From Cranoglanis bouderius (Eukaryota > Chordata > Actinopteri > Siluriformes > Cranoglanididae), in assembly GCA_023630585.1 (NCBI GenBank), contig CM042543.1, positions 19,711,760 to 19,775,759 on the forward strand: a stretch of DNA of 64,000 nt, written 5' to 3'. A model generated the notes under the pieces. That model worked only from the letters and a program-made list of their open reading frames with translations. It was not told the origin of the DNA and did no database searches. Shown piece after piece: positions 55,427 through 64,000 of this stretch. Each line of letters begins with the position of its first letter. Within the stretch, counting starts at the first letter, position 1. The translations under genes were made by a program, and so were the position numbers.

Positions 55427-56134
55427 TCAAATTCTCAGAGCACGTAGGCATCGTTGCGTGACACTGATTACTCTCAGGAGTTTTGTCCTCGGATGAAACC
55501 CCCGACTTTTCAGCCACCACTGAAATGGTCTCCTGTGCAGTAGGCCCAATGGTATGACGTTGGCTGCTGCTGCCATAAGCCCCAACAGCCTCACGTAGAG
55601 ACTGGAGGTGATGCCCAGACCCAGCTTTATCTTGCTCAATGTTGATAGGATTGACCCTACACGTGTTGGGGATAGATACACCCTCATCGTAGTGGAATCT
55701 CTTGTAAACCTCTAGAAAAGTCATCCTCTGCACTGCAGAAAGCATGCTTTTCTTGGGGTTCAACCTGAGCCCCAAGCTCCTCATGTGGGTGAGAACAACA
55801 CCTTGATGTTGGAATTGCCAACTCCCTGGATCATGCTAGAATTAACCAGTCGTCCAGGTAGTTTAGTACAACGATGCCCTGGAGTCGCAAGGGAGCCAGA
55901 GCAGCATCCATGCACTCTGTGAAGGTGCGAGGGGATAAAGCTAGACCGAAGGGAAGAACCCGTGGGCAATAGTTCTATGTGAAAATATGCTTCTTTTAGA
56001 TCTACCGTCACAAACCAGTCCTCGAACTGAATCTGTGGAATGGTAAGTTTGAGCATCAACAGAACCCATGGAGACACATTTGGCAGTAGTTTCCACGCTG
56101 CCAGATGGTGTTTTATTGAGGTTAACTTTTCCAC
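55427..56134 (-). pseudogene. DIRS reverse transcriptase pseudogene
   Basis: The minus strand, in changing frames: IQFEDWFVTVDLKEAYFHIE, then RVLPFGLALSPRTFTECMDA, a catalytic LDD (NYLDDWLI), LGLRLNPKKSM, then ISVTQRCLRALRI. At least two frame changes and a stop are present. It is homologous to the plus-strand RT at 26999-28073. Confidence 0.85.
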
Positions 56135-56180
56135 ATTCTGTCAGAGGGAAAGCATCAGAATTTCATTGCCCTGTGACAGC

Positions 56181-56792
56181 TCACTGCCCAGAGTGGACGA
56201 TATTGGCTAGGGGAGACCCTACAGTAATACTGGGGGATAACTGCCCTGACAACCTCACGTCCCCTGATACCTTCTTTGCCTGCTTGGCATTAATGATCAT
56301 TCTTAGATCGGGCCTACTAGGAGGCTGCGACTGTGGCTGCCTGGTCCCCCTGGCTTTTCGTGGGGGGAAGCAGGCCACCACACTCGCCTTTCGTGCCTCC
56401 CTCACACTAGTGCTGGCCAGGGCCCCACTCATGGATGCCTGGGTGAACTCGACCCGACGGGAAGGAAGTGGCTGGATGCTGCTGCTTGCTGTTTTGCCTT
56501 TCAAAACCTGTCAGCGATGGTGTTAACTGTGCTGCGGAACAGGCCGGAATGTCGTTTAGCTCATTCAGTAGGCCTGCAACACTGCTTTTTTCCTATTGTA
56601 TGCAGAGAACTGCTGCTGCATAGGCTTTGCCAACGAACGCCGAGGTGGCCTTACATGGCCTGGATGGCAAGCCGGCCCACCTAACTTCCCTGCTGTCAAT
56701 GGAGAGAGGTAGCTCGCCAGCGCCTCCTCCACCTTTGGCATAGTCAAATACCCCATGATGGCCGAATTATCGGATGACAGTGAAATAGCCAA
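56181..56792 (-). pseudogene. DIRS gag pseudogene
   Basis: Minus-strand text YLTMPKVEEALASYLSPLTA, then SLAKPMQQQFSAYNRKKAVL, then RPDLRMIINAKQAKK, parallels the gag region at 26200-26800 of the other DIRS copy. It is broken by frame changes. The gag N-terminus and the terminal repeat are not present to the right of it. Confidence 0.8.
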
Positions 56793-58600
56793 AAAAAAAC
56801 AACAAAAGTGAGGTCATATCTCTGCAGTGCTCTATTGTATCAACACAAAATTTGAAAGCTACGTTGAAGACCATGTCCTGAGGAAGGACAAATTATTTGC
56901 ATAATTTGACCCCAAGGTGGTGCTCTGTAGTGCTTGACCCCTCAGTAGCTGCTTGCAGCAATATTTGGATTTAATTTTGGTCATAAATGGAATAAACATT
57001 AGTTTATTCATTTGGATGGTCCAAGGTAGTCATGAAGCAACCTAGCAGCTGATTCTCAACATATAAAATATAACTATCTTTCTATAACATGTCATAAAAT
57101 GTATCAGTAGTGAGTTCCACACAAACAGAATTTGATATTTTAATAGGACTAGGGATGATAAGATGATAGATGATATATTAAACATCAAACTAGACTATCC
57201 AAATAAAGTGAACGCAAAATTAATATGTTTACAGCTTATACTGTAGATGATCTACTAAACTTTAACAGTCATAAACTGGATTATACAACTAAGTGAACAT
57301 AAAAAGTGATGAGATTGTTGTCTAAAGACTGTGCATAGATTATATATTAAACATAGAGACTCAGGCTCCAGGTTCCCAACCCTGGTCCTGGAGTACCCCC
57401 TATATACATTAGTGTTTTCCCTGTTGTAACAGCTATTCAGCTAAATAACAGCCCTTGTTGACTTGAAGTGGGTGTGTTAGAGCAGGGAAACAGACTGTAC
57501 TTTAGGACCATTGTAGGGAGATGTTTTCTTAAACAGTATTTAATTTGCTCACTTCACCAAGAACAAACTCTATTTTGTTCTTTTGAATTATGCTAACTGT
57601 ATTTTTCATGGAATATTTCTATGTATCTGTAAGTAGTGGGGCAAAAGAGATGTTACTCTGATACTGTATTTGTTTTGTAGATTCCATTCAAAACTACAGA
57701 AGGTCATGTTGGTTTTGGCATATTTATAAGCACGTGCGTCTCATTGTTTTTCAACTTTTTTCTTTATTTTTAAATTAAATGCTAATACTTGTGGAAGGCA
57801 ATGTTTTTTCCCCTGGGGACCTACAGGTACCAAATTGCATATTTTCAGAGTTTCCCATACTACCTCAGGATTTGGGCCACTTACAACACAAGTTTCCCCT
57901 AGTAATATGCAAGCTAGCATTCATATAATCCCAAAATTCTTTATTAATTAGAAAGACTGATGAGCAAAGCAAGGAAGTGAAACAGAGGGTATGCTGTAGG
58001 GGGTATATATTCATATTTTTGTGGTCTGTTGGTAAATTGTGGCAATGAGGGAATGTCACATGATCACTGGCAAAAGCAAGCATGTATTACATTTTTAATT
58101 GTATATGACACAAATTATATATGTAGAAGAGAATATAAAGAGCAAAAGTAATACATTTAATAATTTTAATATCTAAACAAGAACCAGATAAACTCTCAAA
58201 ACAAAATCAAAGTCTGAAAGTGGCAGTGAAGTAACTGGATTTTTTGGCTGGTGTGCATTAGTGGTCGATCTCACAATACCACAGAGACCCTTTTGAGCTG
58301 GAATGTATTGATCTGTGAGTTTTGGATGAGTGATTGCACATCTGAAGCTGAGCTGCTTTTTTATTGTTTTGTTGCCTTCAAAACATTTGCTTTGCTTAAG
58401 CTGTCATTCAAATTTCTTAGTCAGCACAAACAGTCATCTACATTTCCAGCATTTAATAAGATCACACACAAAAAAATATTCAGAAAAAAAAGCTTTATTG
58501 TGGACTCTAGCCCAAAGTGTGCAAAGGGTAACAATTTATTTTATGGTCCTTTAAGTTCTTGTAGGATAACTGTGTGATACAAACCTACAAGGTACCAAGA
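56793..58600. other. Mostly unique noncoding DNA
   Basis: Apart from a MITE-like repeat (57358-57530) nothing is recognised. Confidence 0.5.
57358..57530. repeat. Dispersed MITE-like repeat
   Basis: The text GGTTCCCAACCCTGGTCCTG, then GTGTTTTCCCTGTTG, and later GTGTGTTAGAGCAGGGAAAC with a degenerate inverted partner of the start is a common fish short repeat of probable DNA-transposon origin. It is noncoding. Confidence 0.6.
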
Positions 58601-58615
58601 CACTGGCTACATTTA

Positions 58616-60176
58616 CATCCGTGGCCAAAAGTTTTGAGAATGACACAAATATTAATTTTTACAAAGTCTGCTGCCTCAGTTTTTATGATGGCAATTTGCA
58701 TATACTCCAGAATGTTATGAAGAGTGATCAGATGAATTGCAATTAATTTCAAAGTCCCTCTTTGCCATGAAAATAAACTTAATCCCAAAAAAACATGTCC
58801 ACTGCATTTCAGCCCTTCCACAAAAGGACCAGCTGACATCATGTCAGTGATTCTCTCGTTAACACAGGTGAGAGTGTTAACGGGGACAAGGCTGGAGATG
58901 ACTCTGTCATGCTGATTGAGTTAGAATAACAGACTGGAAGCTTTAAAAGGAGGGTAGTCTTTGAAATTATTTTTCTTCCTCTGTTAACTATGGTTACCTG
59001 CAAGGAAACACTTGCAGCCATCATTGCTTTGCACAAAAAGGGATTCACAGGCAAGGATATTGCTGCTAGTAAGATTTCACCTAAATCAACCATTTATCGG
59101 ATCATCAAGACCTTCAAGGAGAGAGGTTCAACTGTTGTGAAGAAGGCTTCAGGGCGCCCAAGAAAGTCCAGCAAGCACCAGGACCGTCTCCTAAAGTTGA
59201 TTCAGCTGTGGGATCGGGGCACCACCAGTGCAGCACTTGCTCAGGAATGGCAGCAGGCAGGTGTGAATGCGTCTGCACGCACACTAAGGCGAAGACTTTT
59301 GGAGGATGGCCTGGTGTCATGAAGGGCAGCAAAGAAGCCACTTCTCTCCAGGAAAAACATCAGGGACAGACTGCTATTCTGCAAAAAGTACAGGGATTGG
59401 ACTGCTGAGGACTGGGGTAAGGTCATTTTCTCTGATGAATCCCCTTTCCGATTGTTTGGGGCATCTGGAAAAAAGCTTGTCTGGAGAAGAAAAGGTGAGC
59501 GCTACCATCAGTCCTGTGTCATGCCAACAGTAAAGCATCCTGAGACCACTCATGTGTGGGGTTGCTTCTCAGCCAAGGGAGTGGGCTCACTCACAATTTT
59601 GCCTAAGAACACAGCCATGAATAAAGAATGGTACAAAAACATCCTCAGAGAGGAACTTCTCCCAACCATCCAAGAACAGTTTGGTGATGAACAATGCCTT
59701 TTCCAGCATGATGGGGCACCTTGCCACAAGGCAAAAGTGATAACGAAATGGAACAAAACATCGACATTTTGGGTCCATGACCAGGAAACTCCCCAGACCT
59801 TAATCCCATTGAGAATTTGTGGTCAATCCTCAAGAGGCGGGTGGACAAACAAAAACCCACAAACTCTGACAAACTCCAAGCATTGATTATGCAAGAATGG
59901 GCTGCCATCAGTCAGGATGTGGCCCAGAAGTTGATTGGGCAGCATGCCAGGGCGAATTGCAGAGGTCTTGAAAAAGAAGGGTCAACACTGCAAATATTGA
60001 CTCTTTGCATAAACCTTATGTAATTGTCAATAAAAGCCATTGACACTTATGAAATGCTTGTGATTATACTTCAGTAACAGTTAGTAACATCTGACAAAAA
60101 GATCTAAAAACACTGAAGCAGTAGACTTTGTGAAAATTAATATTTGTGTCATTCTCAAAACTTTTGGCCACGGCTG
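58616..60176 (+). mobile_element. Tc1-like transposon, full length
   Basis: 1561 bp with inverted ends (left CATCCGTGGCCAAAAGTTTT, right AACTTTTGGCCACGGCTG) and TA on both sides (58614-58615 and 60177-60178). It is inserted in the inverted repeat of the MITE-like element 58601-60912. The transposase is on the plus strand. Confidence 0.93.
58990..60003 (+). pseudogene. Tc1-family transposase pseudogene
   Basis: From ATG 58990: MVTCKETLAAIIALHKKGFT, a helix-turn-helix (TIYRIIKTFKERG), a GRPRKSS linker hook, a second helix-turn-helix, then a TGA at 59320-59322. The same frame continues with VIFSDESPFRLFG (first Asp), THVWGCFSAKGVGSL and LFQHDGAPCHKAKV (second Asp). A frameshift near 59747 moves the C-terminal part into another frame (WSILKRRVDKQKPTNSDKL), and a further shift follows near 59940. 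The Glu block is split by the first frameshift. The nonsense change is a CGA-to-TGA type transition. Confidence 0.9.
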
Positions 60177-60300
60177 TACATGCACATCCAATTGCGTTTA
60201 AGGTCTACAGTATATTCTGGATGCAGCCATATTCCAAATACAATGTTTACATGCATACAGGCTATGGAATATTCCTGTGTACAAGGTTGTTGTAAGTATG

Positions 60301-60590
60301 TGTCATGTAAAGACCTGTAAGACTAGAGACTATGATTCCCATCAGCCACTGCACCTCACCTGCACCTGATTCACATTTGGGATGATTAGCACTTGTATAT
60401 ATATTATGCCTTGCACTGCTCACATTGTCTTTCATTTGTCTTATTTTGCCATTGTCTTCTGTTGCCACATTTAGGTCTTTGGTCCTTGTTTCCTAGCCTT
60501 GGTGTTCTAGAGATCCTGTTTTGTGTTTTGTTTTCATTTTTATTAAATTTAATCTGCACTTGCATCCATCTTCGCCTCCATTACCTGACA
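60301..60590 (+). mobile_element. Short solo LTR nested in the MITE-like element
   Basis: 290 bp, starts TGTCATGTAA and ends TTACCTGACA, flanked by GTATG on both sides (60296-60300 and 60591-60595). A TATATATATT box (about 60395) and ATTAAA (about 60542) suggest plus orientation. The start TGTCATG is shared with the solo LTR at 37719. Confidence 0.82.
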
Positions 60591-61136
60591 GTATGCCTGA
60601 GCTGCCATTCCTAAATACCTAGCCTACAGCTAAGCATCTGTTAGCACCCACAATTCCTTGTGAATGGAGCATGTGCATATATCTCCTTTCAGTGAATTTT
60701 CTGAATAAGGGGTTTACATGCAGCACATTTCCAATTAAAACAGGCATATTACAAGGTGGGGGTGGGGGAATCAGAATTTGGGGAATCAGAATATTGTCTT
60801 AATCTGAATTGGGTAATTGGATTGCGGCATTTACATGACTCAATACTAATTACAATATTGCCAAATTCTGATTAATATCAGAATATTGATGTGCAAGTAA
60901 AGGTAGCCAGTGTAAAAAAATAACAAAAACGAAATGGTAAGTAACAAGGTAGTAAGTAGAATTATGCTGAATTTCACTGTAATCCCACAAGCAGCAACAT
61001 AGAAAATTATTAATTAGAAGTAAGCAAGTAAGTTATCAGGTCTAAAACTGGAATTATAAAATAATTATGTCAATATTACTTTTAACTTAACATTGTTACC
61101 TCCTGCCTATTCTTTTAGTTGGTAAATTCATAAATA

Positions 61137-62578
61137 AAGTGGTGCTTGAACATTTGTGAAGTTAGAATTTTCTATATTTCTGCATTAATATGATCTAAAA
61201 TATCATCAGATTTTCACACAAGTCCTAAAAGTAGACAAAGAGATCCCAATTAAACAAGTGGCAAAAGGATTAGCAGTTAATTTAAAGATGAAATTAGAGT
61301 CAGGTGTTTTCAATCAATGGGATGACAATCAGGTATGAGTGAGCGCCCGGTTTTGTTTAAAGAACAGTGGTCTATCAAAGTCTGATCTTCACAACACATG
61401 TTTGTGGCATGGCACGAACAAATAAGACTTCTGAGGGCCTCTGAAAAATAGTTGTTCATGCTCATCAGGCTGGAAAAGGTTATAAAACCATCTCTAAAGA
61501 GTTTGGGCTCCACCAAAACAGTCTTGTGTACAAATGTTGATTGTGTACAGATTGTGTACAAATGGAGGAAATTCAAGACCATTGTTACCCTCCCCAGGAG
61601 TGGTCGACCAACAAAGATCACTCCAAGAACAAGACGTGTATTAGTCTGAAGGTCACAAGGGAACCCAGAGTAACTTCTAAGCAACTAAAGGCCTCTCTCA
61701 CATTGGTCAATGTTCATGAGTCCACCATCAGGACAACACTGAACAACAATGGTGCGCATAGCAGGGTTGCAAGGAGAAAGCCAATGCTTTGCTAAAGATC
61801 ATGTGGACAAGCTAGAAGGCTATTGGAAAAATGTTTTGTGGATGAATGAGGCCAAAACAGAACATTTTGGTTTAAATGAGAAGCATTATGTTTGGAGAAA
61901 GGAAAACACTGCATTCCAGGATAAGAACCTTATCCCATCTGTGAAACATGGTGGTGGTAGTATCATTGTTTGGTCCTCTTTTGCTGCATCTTGCCACTGA
62001 TGGAACAATGAATTCTGAAGTATACCAGCAAATTCTAAAGGAAAATGCTAAGACATCTGTCCATGAATTGAATCTCAAGAGAAAGTGGGGCATGCAGCAA
62101 GACAATGACCCTAAGCACACAAGTCATTCTACCAAAGAACGGTTAAAGAAGAATAAAGTTAATGTTTTGGAATGGCCGAGTCAAAGTCCTGACCTTAATC
62201 AATAGAAATATTGTGGAAGGACCTGAAGGGAGCAGTTCATGTAAGGAAACCCACTAACATCCCAGAGTTGAAGCTGTTCTGTACTCCGGATTGGGCTACA
62301 ATTCTTCCATGCCGATGGAGACTGGAAACGTTTAGTTGCAGTTATTGATGCACAAGGGGGTCTGATACTGAAAGCAAAGGTTCACATACTTTTGCCACTC
62401 ACAGATATGTATTATTGGTTCATTTTCCTCAAGAAATAAATGACCACGTATAATATGAGACCATGTCTCATTTGTTTAATTGGGTTCTCTTTATCTACTT
62501 TTAGGACTTGTGTGAACATCTGATGATATTTTAGGTCATATTTATGCGGAAATATAGAAAAACTTTAAAGCACCACTG
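61137..62578 (+). mobile_element. Tc1-like transposon, full length but decayed
   Basis: 1442 bp. The long inverted repeats share TTTTCTATATTTCTGCAT, ATGAYCTAAAATATCATCAG and CACACAAGTCCTAAAAGTAG. The right end CACCACTG is followed by TA (62579-62580). The left end AAGTGGTGCTT follows TA (61135-61136) with one changed terminal base. Confidence 0.88.
61409..62330 (+). pseudogene. Tc1-family transposase pseudogene
   Basis: From ATG 61409 (MARTNKTSEG, then a stop) the frame gives AHQAGKGYKTISKEFGLHQN, later VTREPRVTSKQLKASL and NNNGAHSRVARRKPML. After frameshifts, KNVLWMNEAKTEHFG has Asn where the first catalytic Asp is expected. SVKHGGGSIIVW and MQQDNDPKHTS follow with the second Asp. The Glu block (SPDLNQ, then stop) is destroyed. 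It is more decayed than the other full-length Tc1 copies. Confidence 0.86.
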
Positions 62579-62580
62579 TA

Positions 62581-64000
62581 ATTATTCAGAACTGTGGTGT
62601 CTGTGCCAGATGATTACCCAGGTAATACCAGGAACATTGGGAACTTTAAAAGAAAGAGTAAGAGATCTTCATAATCACAAGAATTGTTTTTCATATGGCA
62701 GCACAAAAAGATAGTCCGTCCCTGCTTCTCTTTCATAAGGCTATACATTATTGCTAGACTGTGGGTGGTTCCAGTGTATGACAAGAACACAATCTGCTGT
62801 ATATATGGGGGGGGGGGGGGACCTGAAATACAGGTGTAAGAGAAAAAAGACAAAACAAATCTACCCTTGTCTGGTCTGGATGTGTTACAAAACCGAACTC
62901 CCTCCTTTCAGATAGCTGTTTTGACCTAAGTAGAGATGTTGGTAGCCTCTGGATATCGTGATTATCTGTTCAGCAAGTGACACATTGCTCAGCACACCTT
63001 TCACCATTACTCTGTCATTTGAAATGCTTAACAAAAGAAGATGCCACACATCTTCACAGCTAAGCATTGTTCAGAGCGATTCTCATTATGCTACCCCCTA
63101 ATGGTTTAAATTGCCCCTTAATGATGATGATAAAGATGAGACTTAACGATGAAGGGGCCTCAGAGGGGTCTAGAAATGGCTCTGAACATGCTAATTTTGA
63201 GGTCTGTAATGACAGGTAGGTCCGTAACATTAAAAAACATTTGATCGGTTTTACAGATTATTTCTTACTGTTTATCAGTACATTGAAACTGTTTTCGTTG
63301 TTTCATCAGTACAGATAGTATGTAGTATGTCACTTGACAATATTATGGCTCAATATTCCACACAAAAGCGATGTAGACAGGAGCCCAAAATGCATTAGTT
63401 TTTTATTATAAGCGCCACAGCACCTTTCGCATAGAAGGTGCATTCTCTCTGTGCACACCATTCATTCTGAATGAAGTGACGATGGCTGCAGTTCAGTGAC
63501 CCCTTATCTGATGCTGCGCCTCTGTCATCAAAGCTGTCAGACTGGAAGGATTAGGTACAGCTTACATCAATGTGTTGGCAGGATACACACATGCCCCATC
63601 TAGTGATAGAAAATAAAAGGCAGAAACACAGAGAGCCACCATGAATATGATGAGGGGATCTCAGGTCAGAACTGCAGGCAGGGTTGTGTGTATTCATCAG
63701 AAGCCATCGTAATAGCAGGCAGCAGTGTTTCAAAAGAAAGCTCTTAAAAAATATTAAACAAATCAACCTAGGCTCTTAGTGTGTCTTTTCATGTAAGTTA
63801 TCAGTGAAGCTCTGCATTAGCAGTATGCTTCAATAGAGCCATTTCTCTCAAATCAGTTGTTCGCATTTTGGACAAATACATTTGTTCATGGTGAAATCAT
63901 TTAACAAGCTATTCACAGATGTTATGGTATAATTGAAATGTTCATATTGTGATATCATGTACCAGAAAACTATGTGTTATTAATTCTTTCTCTCCATCCC
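62581..64000. other. Unique noncoding DNA
   Basis: A G-run lies at 62808-62820. 63080-63560 has more balanced base composition and no repeat features. No exon was recognised. Confidence 0.5.

Larger units (their letters stand above)
58601..60912. mobile_element. MITE-like element interrupted by a Tc1 and a solo LTR
   Basis: The left end CACTGGCTACATTTA continues after the Tc1 as CATGCACATCC. The right end reads, in reverse complement, CACTGGCTACCTTTACTTGC and ACATC. Together they form an inverted repeat of about 26 bp. Without the nested Tc1 and the nested solo LTR it is about 0.45 kb. No target duplication was found, so the superfamily is not assigned. Confidence 0.72.

Noticed and set aside
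53411..56860. Similar AGTGAGGYCATATCTCT text on both sides of DIRS copy 2, possibly a target duplication
   Set aside because: The similarity is short and fades quickly, and DIRS elements do not make target duplications. It may be an old repeat into which the element inserted, but I cannot show it.

Overview
The window looks like teleost nuclear DNA from a large intron or an intergenic desert. It is AT-rich, has no recognisable host exon, and is filled with fish-type repeats: many Tc1/mariner families with TA target duplications, DIRS (tyrosine-recombinase) retrotransposons, Ty3/gypsy and related LTR elements, hAT-like and PIF/Harbinger-like remnants, and microsatellites. I see no tRNA, rRNA, CRISPR array or prokaryotic-style gene. 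Nearly every long ORF belongs to a mobile element, and nearly all of these are broken.

Layout. 1-7.2 kb is mostly unique DNA with a Tc1 end (1217), a GT/GA microsatellite (3063-3200), a hAT-like remnant (3368) and a 0.6-kb MITE (4373-4970). 7.2-9.85 kb holds a 529-bp tandem duplication that captured the end of a Tc1 element, and the Tc1 itself is split by a Harbinger-like insertion. 14.5-16.5 kb has a complete but decayed Tc1 and a fragment of the same family. 17.1-19.1 kb has a solo LTR and a truncated LTR-element fragment with an unusual 17-bp duplication. 25.1-28.5 kb is a mosaic of DIRS pieces in alternating orientation. 29.2-30.15 kb is one insertion built of two inverted LTR copies. 32.3-33.8 kb is a nearly intact Tc1. 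34-38.5 kb is a decayed Ty3/gypsy element whose LTR carries a nested solo LTR. 39.9-44.0 kb is a complete pol-less LTR retrotransposon with a gag-like ORF and a 727-codon repeat-rich ORF. 45.2-47.2 kb is a second decayed gypsy. 53.5-56.8 kb is a second DIRS copy on the minus strand. 58.6-60.9 kb is a MITE broken by a Tc1 and a solo LTR. 61.1-62.6 kb is a last full-length Tc1.

How the parts relate. The pol-less element at 39.9-44.0 kb shares its post-LTR leader (an 11-base block) and the first gag residues (MDAAG) with the pol-bearing gypsy at 34-38.5 kb. This suggests it was mobilised in trans by that type of element. The LTR fragments at 17-19 kb and 29-30 kb belong to the same broad LTR group, sharing a GGAGTATTAG-like block just after the TATA box, an AATAAA near the 3' end and a CATGCATCCTG block. 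Several insertions can be ordered in time by exact target duplications (CACTG, GCACC, GCTGG, GGTTG, GTATG, AGT, TA). All family assignments are by eye from motifs and translated sequence; no database search was run.
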